Assembly (NCBI RefSeq): GCF_003696285.1
Contig: NZ_RFFL01000014.1
Coordinates: 62,001 to 126,000, forward strand
Origin: Stutzerimonas nitrititolerans
Lineage (GTDB): Bacteria > Pseudomonadota > Gammaproteobacteria > Pseudomonadales > Pseudomonadaceae
Length of the DNA stretch: 64,000 bases
Reading direction: 5' to 3'
In this document: one piece after another, positions 57,590 to 64,000 of the stretch
Layout of the letters: every line of letters begins with the position of its first letter
Position numbering within the stretch: position 1 is the stretch's first letter
Position numbers and translations under genes: made by a program
Notes under the pieces: model-generated
The model's database searches: none
What the model was told of the DNA's origin: nothing
The model's input: only the letters and a program-made list of their open reading frames with translations

Positions 57590-58111
57590 ATGATCCCGGA
57601 TTCGAAAGAGCGCTACGGCACGGTCAGCAAATGGTTTCATTGGCTCATGGGTGGGCTGATCATCTGGCAATTCCTCAAGCTGGGCGACCGCATCAGCGAG
57701 GGTGAGCACTGGATCGGCCAGACGTTGGTGCCCTGGCACGTTTCGATCGGCGCGTTGCTGATGGTGCTGATCGTGTTGCGAATCTTCTGGGCGTCGGGCC
57801 AGCTCAAGCAGCGCCCGCTGCATGACCCGGCTACCGCATTCGTGGTCAAGGCCGGCCACCTTGCGCTCTATGTCGGCATGCTGTTATTGCCGATCACAGG
57901 ACTGCTGACCATGATCGGCAATGGCTACGGCCTGAAGGTGTTCGGCGTCCAGCTCGTGGCCAAGGGGCCGGAGATCGACTGGGTTGCGACCTTGGGTAGC
58001 GCGCATTCGCCATTGGCCTGGATCATGGTGTTCCTGGTGATCGGTCATATCGGCATGGCGCTGCTGCATCACTTCGTCAAGCGCGACGATGTACTGCGGC
58101 GCATGCTGTGA
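57590..58111 (+). CDS. Cytochrome b561
   Basis: 173 residues with four membrane helices and the CybB-type histidines H17 (KWFHWLM), H50 (PWHVSIG), the histidine in AGHLALYVG and the IGHIGMALLHHF region, giving two b haems. It likely links quinol to another acceptor; in context it may supply electrons for the neighbouring dioxygenase. ATG 57590 follows AAGGAGC. Its 3' end overlaps the convergent M23 gene by 43 bases, and the terminator for this operon lies inside that gene. Confidence 0.9.
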   Translation: MIPDSKERYGTVSKWFHWLMGGLIIWQFLKLGDRISEGEHWIGQTLVPWHVSIGALLMVLIVLRIFWASGQLKQRPLHDPATAFVVKAGHLALYVGMLLLPITGLLTMIGNGYGLKVFGVQLVAKGPEIDWVATLGSAHSPLAWIMVFLVIGHIGMALLHHFVKRDDVLRRML

Positions 58112-58959
58112 TCCCATGGTTCGCGGCTGGCGAAGTTGGGTAACGACTCGACCGGCTGGGCAAACCGAAAGGGGACGGACACCATGCCGTCCCCTGTTTT
58201 TTTCTGCACCACGAAATGCAGGTGCGGGCCGGTACTGCGGCCGGTATTGCCTGATTCACCCAACGGGGTACCGACCTTCACCCGCTGCCCCGTGCCGACT
58301 CGTACGGATCCCCGCGACAGATGCAGGTAGGCACTCTCGCTGCCGTCGGCATGGCGAATCCGAACGTAGTTGCCGGCGGGATCGGGATGCCGGCCGGCCT
58401 GGCCATTGTGCACCGCTACCACCGTACCGGCGCGCGCCGCGAGTATCGGCGTGCCAATCGGCATGGCGATATCCACCGCATGGCGACCGCGTGGTGTGTT
58501 GTGGCTGTAGTCGCCTCCCGCCCCCTGGGAGATGCGAAACGGCCCGCCTTGCCAGGGCAGGGCATAGGCCGGCCCCGCAACGGAGCCGGGCTGCCTCGGC
58601 TCCGGCGTGAAGAGCGGCACGTAGCTGAACGAATGCTTGAACATGATCGGCCCGCCTGGCTGACGCTTGCTCAACGTCGCCACCCGCACACGGCTGTTGG
58701 CAGGCACTCTGGTGCGGATCAACCCGTTGCCGACACCGGCGACGTTCACCCTGCGTGAGATCCGCAGCGTCACGTCCACCGGCACATCCAGTGTATTGCT
58801 GACGTCCATCGCCTTGCCGCCACCGGCACGGTTGATGAACAGGCGCACCGTCCCCGGCTTGGTGGCGCCGGATTGATTGTTGGCGGCCAGCGCAGCCGAC
58901 CAGGGCGCGAGACCGAGAAGAAACAACAGCGGATAAGCGAAGGGTCGCAGGAAGGGCAT
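58069..58959 (-). CDS. Exported M23-family metallopeptidase (LytM-like)
   Basis: 296 residues: signal peptide (to LAA-N), a ~110-residue beta-rich N-terminal domain, and an M23 domain with the zinc motif HAVDIAMPIG (H-x-x-x-D) and GPHLHF (H-x-H), about residues 160-250. It probably cuts peptidoglycan cross-bridges. The C-terminal 45 residues after the catalytic core are basic and lie in DNA that overlaps the cytochrome b561 gene and its terminator. ATG 58959; downstream lies the convergent operon. Confidence 0.88.
   Translation of the reverse strand: MPFLRPFAYPLLFLLGLAPWSAALAANNQSGATKPGTVRLFINRAGGGKAMDVSNTLDVPVDVTLRISRRVNVAGVGNGLIRTRVPANSRVRVATLSKRQPGGPIMFKHSFSYVPLFTPEPRQPGSVAGPAYALPWQGGPFRISQGAGGDYSHNTPRGRHAVDIAMPIGTPILAARAGTVVAVHNGQAGRHPDPAGNYVRIRHADGSESAYLHLSRGSVRVGTGQRVKVGTPLGESGNTGRSTGPHLHFVVQKKTGDGMVSVPFRFAQPVESLPNFASREPWDHSMRRSTSSRLTK
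58171..58203 (+). terminator. Rho-independent terminator of the dioxygenase operon, inside the M23 gene
   Basis: An 8-bp perfect stem (GGGGACGG with CCGTCCCC, loop of eight) is followed by TG and seven Ts (58197-58203), in the orientation of cytochrome b561, whose stop is 60 bases upstream. The same bases encode part of the C-terminal region of the convergent peptidase. Confidence 0.85.
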
Positions 58960-59123
58960 GTCGTGTGATCCATCACGGAAGGGACAGCTGCCCGCGGCGG
59001 GCGTAACGAATCCGTCGGTTGGTGGAAAAAACCGCGCTCGCCTTGGGACTGGATACGAACGTCCGGGTTCATGTCCGTGCGTCGGGTTTGTGGGATCGCG
59101 GCGAGAAAGAGCGACAACTTGCT

Positions 59124-59165
59124 GCGCACCCTACGCGGAGCATCGGCATGCTCCGTAGGGTGCGC
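59124..59165 (-). terminator. Long hairpin downstream of glgX
   Basis: An 18-bp stem with a two-base bulge: GCGCACCCTA/CGGAGCAT pairs with ATGCTCCG/TAGGGTGCGC around CGGC. It starts only seven bases after the glgX stop. No T-run; it may be a REP-like palindrome recruited as terminator or mRNA stabiliser. Confidence 0.6.
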
Positions 59166-59172
59166 CAAGCCG

Positions 59173-61323
59173 CTACTCTTCTTCCTTGATCAACTCCAGC
59201 AACAGCAGCGAGCGGCCGGTGGTGGCATATTCGTCGCCGAAGTCGAAGCGTTCTGGCCGTGCCGTGGGGTTGTTGGTGTCCACCAGGCGATTCCAGAAGA
59301 TGCCCTGGGGCACTTCCGGCAGCGTGAAGTTGACCAGGTCGTGGTGGGCGTTGATGACGATCAGCAAGGTGGCGTCGGAGCCTGCCCGGCGTATGCCGGT
59401 TGCCTGGGCGCGACCGTCGAGCAGCATGCCCATGCAGCGGTTGTTGGCGTCCTCCCATTGCTCGACGCTCATTTCTTCGGCGTTGGGTGCCAGCCAGGTG
59501 ACGTCCTTGACGCCCAGTTCCTCGTTGTAGGCGCCGACCAGGAAGCGTCCGCGGCGCAGCATCGGGAAGCGTTGGCGCAGGCGGATCAGCTTGCGCACGA
59601 AGGCCAGCAACCCCTGGCTGTTCTGGCAGATGTCCCAGTTGACCCAGCCGATCTCGCTGTCCTGGCAGTAGGCGTTGTTGTTGCCATGCTGGGTGCGACC
59701 GAACTCGTCGCCGGCGACGATCATCGGCGTGCCTTGGGCGAACAGCAGGGTGGCGAAGAAGTTGCGCATCTGCCGATAGCGCAGCCCGACGATTTCCGGA
59801 TCGTCGCTCGGGCCCTCCACACCGTGGTTCCAGGACAGGTTGTTGTCGCTGCCGTCGCGGTTGTCCTCGTCGTTGTCCTCGTTGTGCTTGTGGTTGTAGG
59901 ACACCAGATCCTTGAGTGTGAAACCGTCGTGGGCGGTGACGAAGTTGACCGAGCTGAACGGCCTTCGGCCACGCTGGTTGAACAGGTCGCCCGAGCCCGT
60001 GAGACGGCTGGCGAAGTCGGCGAGCTGGCCGTCATCGCCTTTCCAGAAGGCGCGTACCGTGTCGCGGAACTGGTCGTTCCACTCCGCCCAGCCCGGCGGG
60101 AAGCCCCCGACCTGATAGCCACCGGGGCCGCAGTCCCAGGGCTCGGCGATCAGCTTGGTCTTGGCCAGCACCGGGTCCTGGCGGCAGGCGACGAGAAATC
60201 CGTGGCGTTCGTCGAAGCCTTCGTGCTCGCGACCGAGGATGGTCGCCAGATCGAAGCGGAAGCCGTCCACGTGCATCTCGGTGGCCCAGTAGCGCAGCGA
60301 ATCGGTGACCATCTGCAGCACGCAGGGGTGGCTCATGTCCAGGGTGTTGCCGGTGCCTGAATCGTTGATGTAGTAGCGCTTGTCGTCGGGCATCAGGCGG
60401 TAGTAGGAAGCGTTGTCGATGCCGCGCATTGACAGCGTCGGGCCCAGCTCGTTGCCCTCTGCGGTGTGGTTGTAGACCACGTCGAGGATGACTTCGAGAT
60501 CGGCATTGTGCAGGTGCGCGACCATCTCCTTGAATTCGCTGATCTTGCCGCTGGCCAGGTATTTCGGGTGCGGCGCGAAGAAGGCAATGCTGTTGTAGCC
60601 CCAGTAGTTGTTCATGCCTTTTTCCAGCAGGTGCTGATCCTGGACGAAGGCGTGTATCGGCAGGAACTCGATGCTGGAAACGCCCAGCTTGCGGATGTAC
60701 TCGATGATTTCCGGGGTCTTGAGACCGGCGAAGGTGCCGCGCAATTCGTCCGCCACCGCCGGATGGCGCATGGTGTAGCCGCGCACGTGGGTCTCGTAGA
60801 TGACGGTGCGGTCCCAGGGCACCTGCACCGGATGATCGCGCCCCCAGGTGAACGCCGGGTCGATGATCTTGCACTTGGGCACGAAGGGCGCGCTGTCACG
60901 CTCATCGAAACTCAGGTCGCCATCGGGGTGGCCGATGGTGTAGCCGAACAGCGCTTCGGACCAGCGCAGTTCGCCGACCAGCTGCTTGGCGTAGGGGTCG
61001 ATCAGCAGCTTGTTGGGGTTGAAGCGATGGCCGGCTTCCGGCTCGTAGGGGCCATGTACCCGGTAGCCGTAGATCTGGCCGGGATGGGCGTCGGGCAGGT
61101 AGCCGTGCCAGATCTCGTCGGTGTATTCCGGCAGCTCGATTCGCTCCAGCTCGGTTTCGCCACTGGCATCGAACAGGCACAGCTCCACCTTGGTCGCGTG
61201 CGCCGAGAAGATGGCGAAGTTGACACCCAGGCCGTCCCAGGTCGCACCTAACGGGAAAGGAAGCCCTTCGCGAATGCGTGAAACTTGCTGGAACTGAGGG
61301 GCTGAAGACTTGCGTTTGCTCAT
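59173..61323 (-). CDS. glgX: Glycogen debranching enzyme GlgX
   Basis: 716 residues, GH13_11: CBM48 N-terminus (PFPLGATWDGLGVNFAIFSAHA), catalytic barrel with HVDGFRFDLATILG (nucleophile Asp), LIAEPWDCG (acid/base Glu) and TAHDGFTLKDLVSYN (third Asp). It removes alpha-1,6 branches from limit-dextrins, giving linear maltodextrins for TreY. The ATG at 61323 (MSKRKSSAPQF) has GGAGC before it; a longer upstream frame lacks homology. It follows treY and the DUF2934 gene on the same strand, 112 bases away. Confidence 0.93.
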   Translation of the reverse strand: MSKRKSSAPQFQQVSRIREGLPFPLGATWDGLGVNFAIFSAHATKVELCLFDASGETELERIELPEYTDEIWHGYLPDAHPGQIYGYRVHGPYEPEAGHRFNPNKLLIDPYAKQLVGELRWSEALFGYTIGHPDGDLSFDERDSAPFVPKCKIIDPAFTWGRDHPVQVPWDRTVIYETHVRGYTMRHPAVADELRGTFAGLKTPEIIEYIRKLGVSSIEFLPIHAFVQDQHLLEKGMNNYWGYNSIAFFAPHPKYLASGKISEFKEMVAHLHNADLEVILDVVYNHTAEGNELGPTLSMRGIDNASYYRLMPDDKRYYINDSGTGNTLDMSHPCVLQMVTDSLRYWATEMHVDGFRFDLATILGREHEGFDERHGFLVACRQDPVLAKTKLIAEPWDCGPGGYQVGGFPPGWAEWNDQFRDTVRAFWKGDDGQLADFASRLTGSGDLFNQRGRRPFSSVNFVTAHDGFTLKDLVSYNHKHNEDNDEDNRDGSDNNLSWNHGVEGPSDDPEIVGLRYRQMRNFFATLLFAQGTPMIVAGDEFGRTQHGNNNAYCQDSEIGWVNWDICQNSQGLLAFVRKLIRLRQRFPMLRRGRFLVGAYNEELGVKDVTWLAPNAEEMSVEQWEDANNRCMGMLLDGRAQATGIRRAGSDATLLIVINAHHDLVNFTLPEVPQGIFWNRLVDTNNPTARPERFDFGDEYATTGRSLLLLELIKEEE

Positions 61324-61435
61324 GAGTGCTCCGGGGACCGAGTCCAGACAATATGGTGCGAGACCTTCGAGACCTTCTTCCCGTAGGTCAGCCTGTTGTT
61401 GATCCTTGCCGCTGAAGTGACGCCGACAACAGACT

Positions 61436-61795
61436 CTAGCGCTCGGTCGTTTTGGCCGATCGTGGCGTCCGGGTCTTCTTGATAGCGTCCGGGGTTCCCG
61501 CCTGAGCATCGGTGGCCGCTTTGGAGGTGGCCTTGGCGCTGCCTTTGGCGGCGGCTGCGGCTTTCGCAGGTTTCACGCCCTGTGCGCTGCCCGCCGCTTT
61601 CGCAGGAGTCGCATCGGTCGGCTTCGTGGCGGTCTTGCGGGTCCGGCCTGCGGGTTTGGCGGGGGCCGTGCCGCTCTGTGCCTCGGCCAGTTTGCAGGCC
61701 ATTTCCCAGTGCCGCGCGTCCTGTCCCTCGGGGCGGCCTTCGGATAGCCAGATCTCGTACGCAAGCTCGCGGATGCGTTGCTCTTGTTGGTTCAT
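61436..61795 (-). CDS. DUF2934 protein with lysine/alanine-rich tail
   Basis: 119 residues. The first ~40 carry the DUF2934 motif (RIRELAYEIWLSEGRPEGQDARHWEMACKL, seen in trehalose-linked small proteins), and the rest is a low-complexity K/A/T-rich tail (about 46-119). It overlaps the treY stop by four bases (ATGA). Function unknown; the tight coupling with treY points to the same pathway. Confidence 0.83.
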   Translation of the reverse strand: MNQQEQRIRELAYEIWLSEGRPEGQDARHWEMACKLAEAQSGTAPAKPAGRTRKTATKPTDATPAKAAGSAQGVKPAKAAAAAKGSAKATSKAATDAQAGTPDAIKKTRTPRSAKTTER

Positions 61796-64000
61796 CGTTG
61801 CTGATCTCCTGACGAGTTGATTGTTATTTGAAAAAGCGCCACCGGCAGCGCGCCCAGAGCTTGCCGGGCGTGCAAAGCCGCTTGTTTGGGTGTGACTGTA
61901 TTTCCGTCGAAAAGTCGCGTGAGCGGTACGCCGTTCAGCGCATCGGGCAACTGGATTCGGGTATCGCCCCAGCGCTCGGCGGCTATCTGCGGTGTCGGGC
62001 TGTCGCCCAGCAGCGCTGCTGCCAGGCGAGCCGCCACCACGATCAGCCAGCTGCCCTCGAACTCACGGGCGAAGGCGACCAGGCACTGGGCATGCTCGCC
62101 GGCGACCTTCAAGGGAAGGTAGCGGCCTTCGGTGAACAGCCGGGGTTGCGCCAGGCGCAGCTTCAGCGTCCGCGCGATCAGCCATTGCTTGATGCGCCCG
62201 TCCTGCCACCGGCTAAGCAGGTGTTCCGGTCGTGCGTCCAGGTCGAGTGCGCTGCGGCGGGCGGCGAAATCGACGGGGCGGCGGTTGTCCGGATCGACCA
62301 AGCTGAAGTCCCAGAAATCCGCACCCTGGTACAGGTCCGGAACGCCCGGCGTGGTCATGCGCAGCAGCGTCTGGGTCAGGCTGTTCAAGACGCCGGCCGG
62401 GGCCAGCTCGGCGGCGGCAGCGGCTATCTCGCCGCGCAGGGCCTGGCAATGCTCGCCGAGCAGCAGGCCTTCGGTGTATTCATGGCAGGCGCGCTCGTAA
62501 TCGCTGTTGGGATCGCTCCAGGTGCTGCGCAGCTTGGCTTCGCGAATGGCCTTTTCCTGCCACCGGATGATTCGTTGGCAGAAGTCACCCATCGCTTCGC
62601 GATCATCGGCAGCCAGTTCCGGTGGCCAACTGGCGAGGAGCACCTGGAACAGCATCATTTCGTCGCCTGCCGAGGGCGCGCTGCCATCGGCCAGCTCCTG
62701 GCGCAGGGCGTCGGCCGACTGCCGCCAGTGGCGAACCTTGCCGGCGAACCATTCGGCACGCTCGCTGAGTACCGCCAGGCGCGCGCGGGTATCCTCGCCG
62801 CGCTTGTGGTCGTGGGTGGCGGTGGTCAGCAGATTGCGCGGGAAATGTTCGGCACGGGCCAGACATTCGTCGTGGAAGGACTCCACCGGCGCGCTGAATT
62901 GCTGCGGATCGAAGCCCACGTCGTTGCGCGAGAGCAGGGCGCCAGAGCGATAGCAGGCGGTATCCTCGACGGCCTTAGCGGCGGCGGGCGAGGTCAGCTG
63001 CTGAAAGCGCACGCAGGCGTAGCGGCGAATCCGCCGGGCCGGCCCTGGCGGTAGCGAGCGCAACGGCTCGCCACCCAGCCAGCGGTCCAGGTGATCGAGC
63101 AGTGGCCAGTCCGCCTCGCCGAGTGTCGTGCGTGCGCCGGCCAGGGCTTGCTGGAAGAACGGCTCATCGGCGCTGCGCCGCCCCTGGGCCGCGATATAGG
63201 TGCGATACACCGGGAAATGCACGATCAGCTCCAGCAGCGCGCGGCGTATCGCGCCGAGGGTGATGTCGCGGGTCATCAGGTCATGCCGGGCGACCTGCAA
63301 GAGCGCCTGCGCAACGGTCTCGAAATCGCCGGCCAGGGGCCCGGTGAGCACCAGCTGGCGAGCCTGTCGCACCTCGTCCATGAAGTCCTCGGGCCGCTCG
63401 GCCGTTTCGCTCCACAAACCGCAGAGCACGGCTTTGCCGGCCGGGTCGTGCTGCAGCAGCGACACCTGGTTCATGAATTCGTAGCCGGTGGTGCCGTCCA
63501 CGCCCCAGTCGTCGTGCAGCCGCTCGCCGGCGGCGAGAATCTTCTCGACGTAGATCGGCACGTGATCCTGCGCCGCTTCGGCGGGCCGCCCGGCGTTCAG
63601 CCGATCGACGCGACGGCGCAGGCGTCGACAGTAGCCACGCGGGTTGGCCAGGCCGTCGATGTGGTCGATGCGCAACCCGTCGACCAGGCCTTCGCCGATC
63701 AGCTCGAATATCTTCGCGTGGGTTTCTTCGAACACCACCGGGCGCTCGACGCGCAAGCCGCCCAGTTCGTTGATGTCGAAGAAGCGTCGCCAGTTGATGT
63801 CGTCGCCGGCGGTACGCCAGCTGGCGAGGCGGTAGTGCTGGCGTTCGAGCAGGCCGTGCAGGCGCCTGAAGCCTTCCTCGGTGGTGGAGTCGTAATGCCC
63901 GAGCGCGGCTTCGAGGCGTTGCCGGGTAGCACCGTCTTGCAGTCGCTTCGCCAGCTCGGCACGTAATTGAAGAGCAGTCTGGTAGGGCGCCGGCTCGGTC
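61792..64000 (-). CDS. treY: Maltooligosyl trehalose synthase TreY (5' end outside window)
   Basis: The 735 visible residues are the C-terminal part of TreY, which turns the reducing end of maltooligosaccharides into a trehalosyl unit for TreZ. Signatures are LLERQHYRLASWRTAGDDIN, RRFFDINELGGLRVERP, and VDGLRIDHIDGLANP (catalytic Asp region), then TPGVPDLYQGADFWDFSLVDPDNRRPVD near the end. The frame is open through the right edge, so the start is not in the window. It is followed by DUF2934 and glgX. TreZ and MalQ are probably further right. Confidence 0.92.
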   Translation of the reverse strand, partial: TEPAPYQTALQLRAELAKRLQDGATRQRLEAALGHYDSTTEEGFRRLHGLLERQHYRLASWRTAGDDINWRRFFDINELGGLRVERPVVFEETHAKIFELIGEGLVDGLRIDHIDGLANPRGYCRRLRRRVDRLNAGRPAEAAQDHVPIYVEKILAAGERLHDDWGVDGTTGYEFMNQVSLLQHDPAGKAVLCGLWSETAERPEDFMDEVRQARQLVLTGPLAGDFETVAQALLQVARHDLMTRDITLGAIRRALLELIVHFPVYRTYIAAQGRRSADEPFFQQALAGARTTLGEADWPLLDHLDRWLGGEPLRSLPPGPARRIRRYACVRFQQLTSPAAAKAVEDTACYRSGALLSRNDVGFDPQQFSAPVESFHDECLARAEHFPRNLLTTATHDHKRGEDTRARLAVLSERAEWFAGKVRHWRQSADALRQELADGSAPSAGDEMMLFQVLLASWPPELAADDREAMGDFCQRIIRWQEKAIREAKLRSTWSDPNSDYERACHEYTEGLLLGEHCQALRGEIAAAAAELAPAGVLNSLTQTLLRMTTPGVPDLYQGADFWDFSLVDPDNRRPVDFAARRSALDLDARPEHLLSRWQDGRIKQWLIARTLKLRLAQPRLFTEGRYLPLKVAGEHAQCLVAFAREFEGSWLIVVAARLAAALLGDSPTPQIAAERWGDTRIQLPDALNGVPLTRLFDGNTVTPKQAALHARQALGALPVALFQITINSSGDQQR

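Overview
The window is high-GC gammaproteobacterial chromosome, most likely from Pseudomonas in the broad sense (P. stutzeri, P. mendocina or P. aeruginosa-like groups). Supporting signs are the nosP-nahK pair, an AgmR-type regulator next to an ExaA-type quinoprotein ethanol dehydrogenase, a selenocysteine formate dehydrogenase, and Ku, GlgE, TreS and GlgX genes in an order that recalls the P. aeruginosa stress and trehalose region. I see no rRNA, tRNA, CRISPR array, prophage or intact insertion sequence.

Bases 1-13600 hold envelope and housekeeping genes: a phosphate-binding protein fused to an OmpA domain (cut by the left edge), exonuclease III, a GNAT acetyltransferase, the TamA/TamB outer-membrane translocation pair, an HBM-type chemoreceptor, an unrecognised membrane protein and a porin.

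Bases 13700-25900 form a signalling and quinoprotein alcohol-oxidation region. It holds a FIST-domain NO sensor (nosP) overlapping a hybrid histidine kinase (nahK), two LuxR-type response regulators (AgmR/ErbR-like and EraR/ExaE-like), a Ca-type PQQ ethanol dehydrogenase, its cytochrome c550, an exported pentapeptide-repeat protein, and three quinoprotein relay proteins (CXXCW, SoxYZ-like carrier, metallo-beta-lactamase fold). A shared 18-bp motif lies upstream of three of these genes. The intergenic DNA carries two repeat-like elements: a 207-bp MITE-like unit whose terminal repeat supplies a gene's stop codon, and a ~709-bp palindrome-rich unit with its own inverted ends.

Bases 25900-31000 carry a LysR regulator divergent from a medium-chain dehydrogenase, then an SDR-Ku-LigD polymerase-domain operon for end joining. 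Bases 31100-36750 hold the formate dehydrogenase-N/O operon: fdhG with an in-frame UGA for selenocysteine and a visible SECIS-like hairpin, then fdhH, fdhI and fdhE.

Bases 37050-44730 are the alpha-glucan/trehalose operon glgE, treS-maltokinase fusion and glgB. Its companions treY, a DUF2934 gene and glgX lie on the opposite strand at 59170-64000. Between them are the CadR/CadA metal-efflux pair with a clear MerR-type operator, an NADP-dependent oxidoreductase, an MFS transporter, a DUF72-ybhP-clsB-ybhN operon, and a LysR-controlled extradiol dioxygenase/DUF2218/cytochrome b561 operon that converges on an M23 peptidase gene.
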